Under the pieces are notes generated by a model. That model had not been told where the DNA came from and searched no databases. It saw nothing but the letters and a program-made list of their open reading frames with translations. 64,000 bases of DNA, from contig NC_133026.1 of NCBI RefSeq assembly GCF_048771995.1, forward strand, positions 95,572,501 to 95,636,500, given 5' to 3'. The stretch comes from Taeniopygia guttata (Eukaryota; Chordata; Aves; Passeriformes; Estrildidae). This document shows positions 11,878 to 26,800 of the stretch, piece after piece; within the stretch, counting starts at the first letter, position 1; each line of letters starts with the position of its first letter. The translations under genes and the position numbers were made by a program.

Positions 11878-14800
11878 GTGATTTCATTACTTTTGTCACA
11901 AAGGGAGAGATTCCTGTTGTTACAATTAGATACAGATTCAAATTAAGCTTCTAGAGTCCACATAACCTTCATGTTACAGTCGGGGGTTTTCAAATTAAAA
12001 GCACAGAATTTCTTGTCTCATTTTGATGTGAAGTTTATGTTTTGCATATTATTCTTGAATTACATAAGTAGTAAAAAGACTGTAGCTCCATTTTTTATTT
12101 TCAGCGGCCTCTGTTTTTATAGAGACAGTTGTAAATGTATTTAGCATGTGTTCATTTATACATTCATTAATAAATAGGAATGACTTTTTAATAAGATTTT
12201 TTTTTCTCAAATTTTCCACTGAGGCTAAATGTTTACTGCATACCATATCAATGAAAATGGAATTCTTGTGATAGAGATATTCCCTTTCCTTTCTTTCCAG
12301 GGATGTGACAGAGCCAAGGAATTCTAAATTTTAGTGTAGATTTCAATTGTCAGTGATAAATACTAATTTCTCATATCTCAACAGTAATAAACATCTAACC
12401 AGAGATTAAACTTGCACCTCAACTCTCTGTACAACTGTAGTTTATCAATGAGCTGGAAATAGTATCTATGTTCCTAATGTGGAGAAGCCTGGTTTTTATT
12501 AATTAATTCATTAGTGAAAAGTGAATGCTTGGAGAGAAATCTGTTCCTATAGACACAGGTTGTTGACCCCAGAAGGAAAAATTATATTTAAAACTGGGAA
12601 GACAAAGACTTGGTTTCTGTTGGAGGTTTTGGTATATTCTTTATCACTGTACTTAATGAAAAATACATCAAAATTAATCAGGAGTTCAAAAAAGAAAATC
12701 CATTCACAAACACACAAACATATAGAAGAAAAATAAAAGCCTTAGAGTAAGTTAAAAATTATAAAGTTTCCCAGTAGTAACAAGATGCTTCTGGAAATGG
12801 CTCTTTAGATGTCTCTAGGGTCTTCTAGTTGCCAAAGACACACACAATATTTTCTCATTATTAGCTCTTCAATACAGAGGCAAGAAAGTATCATATTCTT
12901 CACAGTCACATAAAAAGTAGTATTTTGAGCAAATAATTTAGATTATTTGTAAGTAAAATGAAGAAAATAAGGATGGAGAGCTTACAGTGATGCACAATTA
13001 GAGTGAAAGGGCTATGAACCCTTCTGTCAGGCTTCTTAAAAAAAATGTTTGTGAAAACTGATTTAAGGAGGGAAGGAAAAATGAAGAATAAGAAAAGCAG
13101 AATGCTTGAGCATATGTGTTCCTGCATTACACCTGGCCATGTTTAATCTGCATTTTTTCACATTCATCAAAACAAGACAAGCAGGTGCAAGCTGTGAAGT
13201 ATTATTTGGGCATCTTGCTGATTCAGTCAAATCATCAGTTTTCCAAGCAGTAAACAAAACATTTTCTATAAAACTCTACCACTTGCAAAGCAGTATCTTT
13301 TTCATTTGAATTCCCAAATGTGGACAAGAGATGTCATCCCAACTATTCTTTCCCTACTTTAGCTTTCAAAAACATAGACTTTTAGTGCCATAAATGTAGG
13401 AGTACATTTTTCAAAACATTTTCTTAAAACGCATTGCTGCCCTCTTCAATTATTATTATTAAGTGGGACTTTCAAAAGTCTCCAGAGAAGTTAGAAAAAT
13501 AGATCCAGAGAGGTTTAAAGAAAGCAGTACATTTTCTTTATATCTTCATATCTTTTAACCCTTTCTACACTTAAGTGAGTTTATGATTAAATTTATGGTT
13601 ATGGCAAGTCCCTTAAATCACATTGGTAAGAGTGACTCACTCTTACTCATAGAAGAATGCAGTGTGACTGAATTCTGAGTTCTGGAAAAATCATATATTG
13701 CTGTCTTGCGGCCATTTATTGTCTTTCAACCTTTACCTTGATTTCTCCAGCTGTAAAACAAAGATAATGATAGGTAGCTGCTGTGTATCTTGCTGGAATG
13801 CAGAGGAGACTTTGAATCACATTTAGATTACTTAATCATTGAAACTGGTGATGAAACTACCATTGGCATTAGTGACTGGAATATACATAGAAACTGTATT
13901 TCATGGGGTTTGAGATGCCATTATGAAGCATTCCAATCAGTCCTCTGTTTTAGCCTGTAAAAAAATGTCTCTAACTTATCTACCTTTTGAAACCTCACAA
14001 AGTAGCCTGTTCTATTATTGAGCTGTCCTTGCAAGCAGGTATTCTCCCCCAGTTTCTGAAATTAATAATTTCTTCAATAAGTCAAGTTAATTATGTCTTG
14101 ATGATAAGAAAAATTCTTTGTATTTACAAATATTTTGGAAACATGGTAACACCTTACTATGTGAAGATTAATATTGTGTTTCCTCTAATGTCATCTATTT
14201 CTTCTGCTCTGTCATCCTAGGAAGAATTCCTTGTAAACATCTCTATTAAAAATGTTCACATGGTAATTTTAAGGCAGACAACTAATAAAATAATTATGAT
14301 TCTCTTTATTTAAAAATGTCCTTGAGTAATTTTGGCTCAAATACCATATTTGAATAGATAAAACACCAAGATGAATTATTTCCCCTCTCCTAGCAGGATT
14401 TTCCTGCCTGTTTTAAATTTAGTATTTTCTGGGGACAGGAGACCAGGTTGACTTAAAAGATGTAATACTTATTCTTATTGAATTTCATCATGTTACTTTG
14501 AGACCATATCCTCACTTGTAAAATCCTCTTTTAATTCAAAACTGATCCTTCTCAAGCACTTGGATCTTCCTTACTATATATGAAATTTTTTTATCCGATT
14601 ACCATAGCCTTCAATACAAATTCTGTGTAGTTCCAGGTCCAAAACATATCTCCAAGGGTTCACACAGTAAATCGCCTCAGTTTTAGAGGAAGTTTTCACT
14701 GAATTACAGGGAAGTTTTTTTGGAAAGCAGAGACTTGTTAAAGTCAAGGAAACACTGGATGGATATCCCTAATAAGCTCTGTATATGCAAAATCCATGGA

Positions 14801-14934
14801 TTTGCAGAAGATTTCTGGGAGAACGTTACTGTGATTTCAGATAAAAAGCCTGGAAAACAAATGAAGGCAGGGCTTTTGGGCTACATCAACACATTGTGCT
14901 TGGGTAATTTTCTTCATAGTAGATAGTACGGGGC
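11878..14934. other. A+T-rich unique sequence, no gene seen
   Basis: About 3 kb of unique DNA with short A/T runs and no ORF above 77 codons. I see no recognised repeat, exon or RNA gene. The stretch ends at the start of an LTR fossil. Confidence 0.55.
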
Positions 14935-15471
14935 TGTGGTTTTGTTTTGTGCTGCAAACAGGGTTGATAGCACAGTGATGGTTTTAATTACTTACTGCTG
15001 AGCAGCACTTGCACAGAGTTAAAGCTTTTTATGCCTCTCCTACTGCCCCACCAGCGAGTGGGCTGGGGGTGCACAGGAAGATGGGAGGAGACACAGCTGG
15101 GACAGCTGACCCCAGCTGATCAAAGGGACATTCCGTACCATAGAGCATCATGTCCAGCATATAGATCTGGAAGAAGAAAATTAAGAAAAAGGAAGGAGAG
15201 GACATTCAGGATGCTGTTTTTCTTCCCAAGTCAACATTGCAGGTGATGGAGTCCTTGTTTCCTGGGAATGGCTGAATACCAGCCTATGCATGGGAAGTAC
15301 TGAATGAATTCCTCATTTTGCTTTGCTTGTGTATTAAAGCTTTTGCTTTACCTATTAAATGGTCTTTATTATAAAACATGAATTTTCTTACTTTCTTTCT
15401 TCTGCTTTTCTCCCCATCTCACCAGGGAGTAGTGAGCAAGTGGCTTAGTTCCTGGCTGGGATTAAAACACA
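14935..15471 (+). mobile_element. Retroviral LTR fossil (family A, copy 1)
   Basis: This is about 537 bp of retroviral LTR in plus orientation, from TGTGGTTTTG to TTAAAACACA, so the ends are near-inverted copies. It shares an order of blocks with the copies at 35.3 and 38.7 kb: GTGCACAGGAAGATGGGAGG-type sequence, ACAGCTGGGACAGCTGACC, CATGGGAAGT, and TTTTGCTTTACCTATTAAA, the last with a poly-A signal. No coding internal region is seen next to it, so it is probably a solo LTR, though I found no clear target duplication. It looks moderately old. The class (ERVL-like or ERVK-like) cannot be settled by eye. Confidence 0.82.
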
Positions 15472-18263
15472 CTTAGCACATCAGCTGCATGCAATCCACT
15501 GATAAAACAATTCCTAAAGTACAACAATCACACAAAGAGATCTAGTAAGGACAAGGAGAGGAAAGAAACTTCAGTCTCTCACTGATGTGAGAAAGAAGTT
15601 CCTACAGTTTGGAAGCATGTGCCAGATTAAGTATGTTCCGTTGACAGAAACTCTGCTCTCTGGCCTGATAGATGGCAACAGAATAAAAAACCAGTCTGGG
15701 TAGATCAGGGAAGCAATATGACAAACGGTGGTGTTAGTCATCTAGAAAGGTTCTATCAGAAAACACAAGCTAAACATAATACAGAATGCAGCATAAGAGA
15801 GCCACTATTTTCTACTCCAGCAAAATGAAAAATAGTTGTAGATATCTTGAACTGTATTTCTAATGTGTAAGGGTAAAAGAGTCATAAAAGTTGTGATTGG
15901 GAACAAAAAAGTGTATATTGTAGACCAATTTGAAAAGGCAAAAATATTCATTTTCAGTGGAAAAAAAATTGATACAATTTAATATATATATATTTTTATA
16001 TCTAAGTTCTACTACACATGAATAATTTATGATTTTATTTGCCTTTAAAAATAATGGAAATATTTTCAGGTTTGAGCTTTTTGTGATTTAAAACACAGGA
16101 AAACTGTTCTCTGTTTTGAAACAAAAAAAAATATAACTAATTGTAAGAAATTATTTTTTTTTTACAATAAAATGCAACATATAAAAAAAAAAAAACAAGG
16201 GTGAAGAGGAAAGGAAAATGTGCTTGATGGATACTCAGACTGATGATCTTTATAAATGTATTATGGAGAACAACATGTATTTTAGTATGAAATATTTTTC
16301 CATTTTTTTACAATTCTTTTAACCTGATCAGAGATATGTTTGGCAGGCCACTGAAAAGTTTAATACTTCATGTGTTTATGTCTCACGAAATTGTAATTAG
16401 AAAACAAATTAAGGAGGCCAAGGTCCAGGTCCACAAAGATGACACATAAGATCTTATTTAAATGTCTAATTCCTCTTGAGAAATACTCAGACATGATTGC
16501 TATGACAATGAGAATTATCTCTTTTATTTTCAATTGATATAAGTTCTCTGTAGTGCAATGACATTTGATATAAATACTTCTAGGAAAAGTCTAGCCATTT
16601 CAGTGCAGCATGGCTAAAGCAAATTAGTTCACACAAAACCTTTTCTCCAACATGGCATTGCATTTTCCAAGATAGCTCGATGTCTTCTAGGTAAGATAGT
16701 TCTATGCCAAACACCATTTATTAGAGAATTGTGATAGCACAAGCTAAGAAAATTAAAAAACCATAAAATGTATAAATTGCATTTTTCAAATATTCTGAAT
16801 AGCTCAATGAAACTTATTATGTGTTGTTCAATAGAAATAAAATACTGCTGCATTTTGAAAGGCTACCTTTTTTCATTCCTTTTTATTAATTCCAAACCCA
16901 GAAATATTTATTTGAGAAACACAGCTGTGTAAAAGTTGTGATTTAGAGGAATAGTGAAAGACTAGATGTTGTATGAATGAAGGAACTGGTTTCCCTTCCA
17001 AAAAGTGTACCACTACCTTTTTTTTTTTTTTGCTAATGTTTCATGCCCCTAATTGTTGCACAAAGTATACATACATACATATTTTCACAAATAGAGACTG
17101 TATTATACCCGTGTTCCTAATTTTTTAAGCATTGAAAAGGGATTTTACTTTGTTTCTAAGGCTTTTTTTTTCCTGAAAATTAAGAGCAGTATCTATAATA
17201 CTTCTGTAATACAATTCTGCCAAACATGAAAATTTCACAGTTGTCTGAAAACTTAAATTTGAAGGCTAGTTTTCTGCCCAGTCTTTTAAACTTTTATGAC
17301 TTTCCTGTGCTTGAACCATTTATTGTGCATATCTGACTACATTAGTTTCCTATTCAAATTACTTTGTAGAGCTGTTTATAAAAATGGATTTTTGGATTTT
17401 TTTTATTTATGCCTAGATGGATTTATTCTGATTTTCTTCTCTGCTTGCCCTAAGTACAAAGATACTGATAAAATGGTACTTCGAACTTGATTAAGTTAAC
17501 ACAAACTAGTCATATTAGTTTTCTATTTAGGGGATGTTCAGGATCCTAGCAGGAACATTTAAATGCAGAATAACTCAGCAAATAAATAAAAGCAGAAATA
17601 AAAGAAATAAAGAAGATAGCACAACTGCTAAAAAGTCTTCTGTAAAACATCCATTCAGCAGAAAGGAGACATCCATAATACAGCCTTGCTTTTTGGCCCC
17701 AAACTTAAGTTACACTAACCTGGGAAGAGATAAAGAGTCTCCAACACGGGGTTTCTAGGCAATTTCAGAAGAATGATCTCACTGTCTTTCACAAGGATAC
17801 AGTTTTCTCTCTCTTGTGAATTTACTTCCTTGCAAGTGGTGAAGGACGATAGACTGAGCTGGCATGCATCGCTTCTAGCTTTGTTGGTTCCTTGACTGTA
17901 TGGTTTTTTTTGTCCTGTGGCATATTAGTTCCTCATCCTTGTTTAAGCAGTGTAGACCGGGTTCTGGAAAGGAATATGGGTATGTGGTGTCTAATATCCC
18001 TTATACAACGGGGGAAAGAAAGCCAATGGAATCTTGAATGTATGCATACATGCATCACGTAATGAAGAAACTGACTATTGCCCTCTAAAGGCATAGTTAA
18101 ATTGTTAAATTAGATGCATAGGCAGACTTCACATTGGAAGGATCTAGAGAAATCGGCTATTAGCATGCACCAGAAAGAAAGAGGAAGAGGTGAAAAACTT
18201 GATCTGAAATTATTTTCTAACATTCCTAGCTCATAATATGCAATCCTAACACATCATATGTCT
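15472..18263. other. A+T-rich unique sequence, no gene seen
   Basis: About 2.8 kb with several homopolymer runs (A-runs near 16128 and 16184, T-runs near 16150 and 17019) and a (TA)n patch near 15982. The longest ORF is 74 codons. No recognised repeat or gene. Confidence 0.55.
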
Positions 18264-18344
18264 AGTTGACAAGGTGGTGTTAAGTCAGAAGTTCGACTTA
18301 GTGATCTCAAATTTTTTTCCAACCTAGTTGATTCTGTGATTCTG
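18264..18344 (+). mobile_element. CR1 3'-tail fragment
   Basis: An 81-bp remnant matches the very end of CR1 in plus orientation. It shows GACAAGGTGGTGTTAAGTCA, then a diverged TTGGACTTGATGATCTCAAAGG block, TTTTCCAACCTAGTTG, and the terminal 8-bp repeats ATTCTGTG ATTCTG. Extremely 5'-truncated copies of this kind are typical of CR1. Confidence 0.88.
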
Positions 18345-21300
18345 GGATCACGCACTCAAATATTTAGATGTTGGAAAGGATGGATAACATTTAATCCCAG
18401 TTATTATCATCTCTAGTGAAACATCCTGTGCAACAGCAAGTTGTCAACCTCTTACAAGCTTGCAATAGAGAGTTATCCTGTTAATTCAGAATAATGAAAT
18501 ACAACAGTAACATTTCCCATAGGAAGCAGAGTTAAGTTTAAGTTTTCATTCATTGCTTTCTTTTAGTCAATATTTATCTGCAAGTATTTGAATCATCCTT
18601 CTAATGTGCAATAATATATATTCAAAATGCAAGGATAAAATTATACTACCCATGTAAATTGTCCAGCTACAAGATGGGACCCTATGTCATTATGCATAAA
18701 GCCGTTCTATGGTACTTTAAACAGTAGGTATTTTTTCACTTGAGAAGACATAAATTTTCAAAAACATAAATTAAAAATAATCATTAAAAAGATTGTCATT
18801 CTTTCATAAGAATAGTATAGTTCTTTGAAAAAAAATCTAAAAGAGGAAGAGATTGTAGGATGAATACACACATTAGGACATTATGAAAGGGTTTGTAAGA
18901 GAAAACTAAACAGAAATGTAAACAAAAGTACAAATCTAACGCATGAAGACATCTGTACTGAATATATCATGAAGTCTTATTACAGGGAGAACTGAGGATT
19001 TAGAAGAACCAGGACGGGACAATCAGGAAGGCAGTAGAAAAGAAGGGATGAGTAAGAGGGACAAATGCAGTGTTAAACCAGAACATAAAGTGCAAATTAG
19101 AAATTTTAACAATTTTTAAAAATGAAAGTATTTGATCATAAAGCAATTATAAATATTTCATTGTATCATGTGCTTCCTGATATATGTTTCTGTTGTAGAA
19201 TTTGCAGTAAAAGGAAAGATGAAATCTCTTCCAGAATTTCCAGACCTGTTTAGTCATGGTCCAGGAAAGATGAGTTCAGAATGGAAGAGGTTCTGATAAG
19301 AACATGCAAGCTCAACTACCAAGTAGAGCATATCTCTTTCAAGAAAACCTTGTAAAATTAACATGGATGAAAGATACAATTATTTCCTATTATTACATCA
19401 TGTTCACTAACACCTGTCAGTGATAATAATTTATTAAAACCATAGTTATAGTGATAGAAATTAAATAGTTATATAATAGACATTTAAAAAATAAATTCTT
19501 TAGAACAAGTTTTGGCCAGAAAAATAAGGGAAGGTAAGGGGAGACACAGCACCAGCTTTCAACTGCATCCAAAACATTTGCCTTTTTCTTCACAATCAGA
19601 AGTTATAAAAGCGGAGTTATTTTTATTGGCATGTTTTCTCCATCTTCCTTACTGTCCAAATAATATGATGGTCAAAGTGTATTTTACCCCCATTGAAGAC
19701 TACCTGTTCCTGGGCATGTTTTATTATTCCTTCACAGAATAAAAGATGGAAGACCAAGGATTTTAAGGACACTGGCAAAAAGGAAGCAGAAAATAACATC
19801 TCTTTAAATTTTTAACAGTTAAGTAGATAAAAGCTATCATTTTCTGTAAAGAAATAAACAAATTTTGGAATTAGCTAATATTTCTTATTGAAAGACAGGG
19901 CTCTACTTTCTGGAAAAAAGATTTTTGATTAAGGTAGATGTGTAAGGTCTATCAAATTCAGTACAGCATGCCTTATTAATGGCCTCTAAGCCAGCCATAA
20001 GTCAACAGCATTATCCAAGATGTATTTAAAAAAAAAAAAATGCTTGACACTAGAGAAAAGGTTAGCGCTACACTGCAGGGATTCTAATTCTTAGTTTCAT
20101 TAAGGAATTAAATTAGAGCAGAACTTTTACCCTTTTCTCCTCTCCCCATCACAAAAAGAAATGTTAACCTCAAACAGACCTGCTGCTCATCTTCAGTATT
20201 TTGCAACCTTTTCTTCACAGCAAGGGCAAAGGCCTCTGCATTGATATTCTGAAGGAAATCTGCATGACATTGTTAGGAGTGGGCAAATGATCTGAAAGTC
20301 CCTACACAGCCAATATCATTCTGATTAAAGCTTGGCATTTGTTTTCTTGCTCCTTGGAGCAGATAGCATGCTGCCTGGAATTAGAAATATGAAAGGCAGA
20401 GGAACTTCCTACTGTGCACAGAGAGTATTTTTTCCTCCTTACTTTCAAAATGTAGCTAAGTTTGAATACTTTTTGTTGTTGTTGTTTTCTGGGCAAATCA
20501 TTAAACTAAGGTCATCCTTGTTTTCCATTTCAGAATGTGATTTGTTGTGTTTCACATATTTTCCTCCAGAATTACTGAGAAAGATCTTGCTCTACTAGAT
20601 TCCTCACTGATTCTTCACCTCTGGCATTTTAAAATGGAAAAAACATTATTTAGTTCTTCAAGCAAAGAGATGTATATATCTTTTAAGATAACCTTATGTG
20701 TATGATAATAGGTTTATTTTAAATATCTATAGCAAATTCTATAATTTTGAAGGAAAGTCCTTATTTGAGTATGTGCATATTCACTTACTAGCATCAAATA
20801 CATTTGTAGCAGCATTTTAAACTCTGACTTAATTAATTGATTAATTTTCACTTAAATGCACTTGTCAAGAACTGTGGGTGCAGGCTAGTTTTGTCTAAAA
20901 TGGTCCCTAAATGGTGCAAAAAATGTTCAAGTGCAATATGAATTCACTTGAAGTCAGTGGCAGAACAATCATTAGTCCTCAGGAGTTCAGTATTTCAGTT
21001 TTTCTTTCTGTTATATGTGTATATTATTCAAAATCAATTGCAGTTCATTTTTACCTTGTACCATACTTCAACAAAGGCATTAGCAGTACAATCTGAAAAT
21101 AAGCCATTGACAAAAATCACACAGTAAAACTTAAAGAACTGCTATAACTATTTTTGTAGTTGTTCATGAAATTTACAGACAGTTTTTGAGACAAGAAATT
21201 CTTGGTCATCACAATTTTTGTTTATTTTTTCAGAAATTCTTGATTTTTTCTGTATCAGTTCCTTTTTAACAATGAGTCAGAGTATCAGCAGGTAAAATGG

Positions 21301-22823
21301 TAATGCTTTGTTGGTAGCAATAAAACTGAACTTCTGCAGGAAAATGAGCACACTAGTAGCCAGTGTCCAGAAAACTCATTAAATAAAATTGAGATGTTCC
21401 CAATCTAGTTTTTTCTTCAATAGTTTCAGTCAAATGGTTTGGGACCTAGACCAATAGGTTCTCTTGTTTCTTATTTATAAAGGGGCCAGTTGTTCCTTCT
21501 CTTTTGCCTCAAGGATACAAGGCCGTGCACAAAATTTTAAAAAATGTAATCTGTCCAGTGATACAAGAAATAATTGAGGGACATTATTGAGTCTTCTGAC
21601 AAAACATTGTGAAAAATCTAGTTTGCCCCAGCTCTGAACTATCCATGCGACAGGACCAATGCAGGACCTGAGGACTGGTGATACTCGGTGTTTACTTCCC
21701 TTGCTTTTTCTAGGCTAAGCACAGTGACCAAAATCTACCCTGTACTCCATATTAAACTTGGCTGTGGGACTGGGAAGCTTCTGTAATGGTGTCCTGTGTG
21801 CCAGAACTTTTGGTTGCGTGTGGTGGCTCATGAGCCAACACCTTTGGGGAGTGTGTTGTGGGAGGTGAGAAGTGTACTGTACAAAATTAAGGGCTTATAG
21901 CCAACACTTTTTGTGGAAATGTATTGTAAGAAGGGCATGTTATCCTATACCTTTTGAGTCAAAAGAGTGGGCTGGTTGCCAAAATTATAGAAAATATGCA
22001 ATAAAAGCAGAAGTGTTCTCTGACCCATCTTTGTTCTGCATGACAAGAAAATTATCATCACACCCCCAACCAGTGGATTATGATATTCAGTCTCTCTTTT
22101 GTTTGTAAACTAGTTCTATTATGTAGGAATTATGTCTCAGGAAAACTTGTTCAACTATTTTCCACTGAGCAAAGTTTAGATTTTAAGCTTTGGTATGATT
22201 ATCACTATTATTATTGCAGTTATGACTTTATCAGAGATAAAAGTACTTGCTTTTACCTTGAGTTAGAGTGTTAAGTACAGTATTTTTCTGTTCTGATAAG
22301 ATTCCACACAAAGAAGGTTGGTTTAGCTTATCTGCCTATACTTAGGAGCAACAATACCAAACTCTGAAAAACAGCTAAGAGTCCAGAATCAATAAGTGAC
22401 ATACTTTCTGAAATTTGTGCAATGAACAAAGTATTTGAGAGACTGCTGTAATAATAATTTTGATCAAGGTAATGTGAGCTCAGAACATATCATCTATGTG
22501 AGCAAGAGCTGCATACTTATCAGACATCTCCAGTTTTTATGAGGCTGTGGATTATGGTGACCTAGTCCAAAATCTCACCTATTACAAAGCTTCTTACGTT
22601 AAGAAAAGTTTCATCTCTAGGAATTAAATGGTCCTGTGCTTTTCCACATTTTCATCCTTCTTGACAATTTCATTTTTTTCAATAAAGTTAATCCCAGTCT
22701 GTTGAATTATTTCTGATACCCTTTAAAATCATCTTCAGGCCATCTAAACTGTGATTTTTAATTTTTTTTAACAACTTACTTCTGTCTAGTGTGTATTGGA
22801 CCACTGAAACAAAATTCTTGTTG
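18345..22823. other. A+T-rich unique sequence, no gene seen
   Basis: About 4.5 kb of unique sequence. There is a poly-A run at 20029-20040 and a short (GTT)n at about 20475-20486. A slightly more G+C-rich stretch at 21640-21890 matches no repeat I recognise. ORFs stay below 90 codons. Confidence 0.55.
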
Positions 22824-23800
22824 AGACCAGTGACAAGTCGTGCCTCAGGGGTCGGTGTTGAGACCTGTGTTGTTTAACATCTTTGTCAGTGACATGGACA
22901 CTGGGTTTGAGTGAGCTCTCAGTGAGTTGGCCGATGACACCACACCGCATGGTGCACGCTGGAGGAAAGGGAGGTCATCCAAAGGGACCAAGCCAGGCTT
23001 GAGATGAGGGTCGGGGTGAACCTCATGAAGTTCACAAGGCCAAGCTCAACGTCCTGCACCAGGGTCAGGGCAATCCCAGGCAAAAAAAAGAGGCTGGATG
23101 GAGAATGAATCAAGAGCAGCCCTGCCAAGAAGTACTCAGTGGTGTTCATGGATGAGAGACTGGACACGACCCAGTAACGCACACTTGCAGGCCAGAAAGC
23201 CAAACACATCCTGGGCCACATCCAAAGCAGTGTGGCCAGCACGGCAAGGGAGGAAATTTTGCCTCTCTCCTCCACTCTGGTAGACTCTAGATGCAGTGCT
23301 ACATCCAGCTCCGGGATCTCAGCACAAGAATGACACGGACCTGTTGGAGCAAATCCAGAGGATGGCCAAAGAGATGATCAGAGGACTGGAGCACATCTCC
23401 TAAAATACAGGCAGAAAGAGCTTGGATTTTTCAAATAGAAGGCTCCAGAGAGACCTTATAGAAGCCTTCCTGCAACTAAAGGAGGCTACAAGAGAGCTAA
23501 AGAGGGATCTTTTGTGGGGGAATGTAATGACAGGACAAGGAAGAATGGCTTTCAGGTGAAAGAGGGTAAGATCAGACTAAATATAAGAATTTTTTTTACT
23601 GTGAGGATGGTGAGGCACTGGAACAAGTTGCCTACAGAAACTGTAGATGTCCCATCCCTGGAAGAGTTCAAGGACAGATTGGATGGGGATTTGAGTGATG
23701 TGGTCTAGTGGAAGGTATCCCTGTCCACAGCAGAGGGATTGGAATTAGATGATCATTAATATCCCTTGCAACCCAAACTGTTCTTTGGCTCTGATTCTAC
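22824..23800 (+). mobile_element. CR1 LINE copy, RT region to 3' tail
   Basis: A plus-strand CR1 copy of about 980 bp. It begins inside the RT domain with a frame reading VPQGSVLRPVLFNIFVSDMD, followed by ALSELADDT, a form of the catalytic F-A-D-D-T motif with Phe changed to Leu. Further on are sequences for AQKANH-type, LDERL-type and EEILPLSSTLV-type CR1 segments. The block at 23514-23708 reads FQVKEGKIRLNIRIFFTVR and HWNKLPTETVDVPSLEEF. The tail is TGCAACCCAAACTGTTCTTTGG and GATTCTAC at about 23800. Frames are broken many times, so it is an old dead copy truncated at the 5' side. No target duplication was noticed. Confidence 0.95.
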
Positions 23801-26800
23801 AAAAGGACTCAATGATGAATCCTTTGGAGAGCACTCAGACATGTCTTTGCTGTATACCTGGACATATGCCAAGCTTTTTAATGACTATAATCTTTATTCT
23901 GAATAACCAGTTAAAAAAAAATAATTTCTTTCCCAGTACACTATCTGCTTACTGTTCCATTTTTCTTGATAAAACACAGCTAAAAAGGCAAAGAGGCTTA
24001 TTGAAATAGACACTGAAGCTGAGAAGTAGAAGTTCTGCTTGGGTGGCTGTTAATAGCCTTTGGCATGACAGCTGCAAAGTTAATTACTTCAGCAACCTAT
24101 GCCTTGGTTTCCTTATATAGAGTATCTAAGCCCTGTGTATAATGGTTTTATCATTATGAAGGAAGAAAGGAGGGTAATCAAATCTGTAGTTAAGTGTTTT
24201 TTATATTTTCCTGCTCTGTCTTCTTCAGAAAATTTTCTTTTCTACTTATTATTTGAGAAATTTCTTTAAATTTCACAAAACAACCTAATTACTATCGCCC
24301 AGATGTTATTTTTTACTAAGTGCTGAGAAATTCAATTTGATGTATAATATAAACACTATTTTTAAAATTTTTAATTGCAGGCAGAAATAAATTTTCTGTC
24401 ATTTAAAACAGAATTTAAAAATTACACCACTGAAGTTTAAGAAAAACTTCCCACTAATTTTGTTGAGGTTCCTTAATACATCCATGACACTTATTCCTGA
24501 CAACATTAGCAAACATGTAGTAATGATGACATTGTGTTTGCCAACTGAAGCCTTCAAAATCCTTTGTTGTCACCATGTACACAAGTGATTTATAAGATAT
24601 TCTTGCACAATAAACCAAACCATAGCCATCTGCCTGGGAGACTGACAGGCTGGAAGATATTTTCTAGAGCAATTGTGCTTAATAGAGACTATTTCCTGAA
24701 AAAGTGTGATTGAGGAGGGGGAGTAAATTAGGAAAGCAACAATCTTTTTCCTCTGAGTATCTTGATTTATATAAATCTGCTCATTTAACCTGTAATAAAT
24801 TGCAAATCATTTTTGGAGTGAACTGGGGGAACTTTTCTATAAATAGGAAGATTTCTGATATATACTTTGATAAGAAATATAACCCTAAAATGAGCTACAG
24901 GTAGAAATTCTACCCTTGATATGATTATCAAGAATAAATTTGTACTGTCTATTTTCTTCTTGGAAGAAAATTTCAGAAAACATGATAATAAGAAATTAGT
25001 ATTGTATATCCACATAGTGAAATATATAGGCAGGACCCATGCATTTTATTCCTTCACTGTTACTGAGCTGGTCTAAAATATGCACTGGTTTCTCCTAAAT
25101 ACTCTGGTCTGATTTTCCATTTTTGCTCTCTGTGTCATGGGTCCTCTACTATAGGGGCACTAGTTACGTGGTCATGACTCGTAAATAGAATTTAAAACAG
25201 AATTTTTAACTCAACATAAAGAAGATAAAAAGAAAAAAAAAGTCCCTTGAATTTTCTTGGTTGAAACATATAAAACGTAAAAAAATATCCCTCAAAAGAG
25301 ATATATAAGCCAGAAAACTGAGATTAATCAAGCTCCAGTAAACCATAGAAAACCTTTGATGCATATAAGTAAAATGCCAGCTAATAACTGGTTTTTACCA
25401 CAGCATCCTTTGCAATGGTACAGCTTTGTTCTCACATGATGCCTTTGTGAAAACACCAGGAAAGAAACTTCATATCACTCACAGTGAAAAACCAAAGTAA
25501 CAAAACTTTTTTCTAATCATACCTATCTGAACTTTATGTGACTTTAGTCCCAAGGGAACAAAAAAAAATAAAGAAAAAAGGAAAAAATCAAAAGTCATCT
25601 TAATTATTATTAAATACCTTCCACGATGGTCAAAATGATATTTCAATGCTTCAGCTAAACCAACAGAATGACTGTGGCTGACACATAGCATTGTCTGTCT
25701 CTCTTTCTAGAAGATGCATAGATTTTAGACAAGTATAGGAACATTGAGACAATGTTCTTTCACATCATTTTTGCAAAAATAAGAAACTGCATCTAACAGG
25801 AAAAAACAGTCCCACAATATAGACATAAGGATATATTCAACACCTGTGTAAATGCCATAGCAACAACAATATCCCACGGCTTTGAATGCTTTGTTAAAAA
25901 TACATTTCTCATAAAAACTAAAATTCTGTTTTGTTTTTTAGCATACCTAATCATTCTGCCAAGACAATAGGATTTCAGTTGAGGATAGTTGGAGCTAGAA
26001 AAATAGAAGTAGCCCCTACAGAAAAGGGGAGCAATGTCTCCTCTGAAGCATAAAACTTGTCATGAAATTCAGGGTTTTATGGTTGATGTAAATTACATTA
26101 ATAGAGCTGAGAGCTGATCTTAAAAACTGATATTCCAGCACAAGACAAGTGCATCTCTTAGGGCAAATACCACTGTGATGGTAAAATAACTGTAACAAGA
26201 TTTCAACATCCGCAAAAGGACAAGCCCATAATGCAACAAGATCAAGTCATAGTTTCATATCATTATTATCCTTGATCATTAGAGAAGGCAGTATTTGTTG
26301 CTTTTGCATAACACCTCTAATTTTCTACATGGTACTTGACATGAACCACATTAGTCTCACACTAATTCCATCATAGTTTACATTCTCGTCCTCTAACTCA
26401 ATTTCTCAGGATTAACCCACATCCAAAGAAAAGTAATTTTCCTATTTGCCTTCCTCTTATCTCACTGAAAGCTTTATTAAATGAGCTTCCTGAAACATAA
26501 GGGACTGTTTTTCTAATATGTTTAGTTATTTTTCCCTGAAGAAAAACAAATTCAGGAGCAGTTTTTGACAAGATCCAAAACCTAAAATCAATTTAGACCT
26601 GTCATCAAAAAAAGTACAAATATTCCTCTAGTAATTTTTTCATGCAATGAAAAAAATTATTGTTTTTTCAAATAATGTTTAACAGTTCAACTTCTATGCA
26701 CTGTATCACACTTTCACTCCTTTCAGGAAAGTCTAAGTTCCTGTTTAATTAATTTAAATTCCTGTTGAATTAACTGAAATTAATTGAAATTATTTCCACA

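Noticed and set aside
21640-21890. Possible LTR or 3' UTR remnant (locally more G+C, contains ATTAAA)
   Set aside because: No recognisable ends, tail, partner copies or coding signal.
22824-23800. Host gene with exons in the RT-like block
   Set aside because: The order of blocks and the terminal repeats match CR1 throughout.
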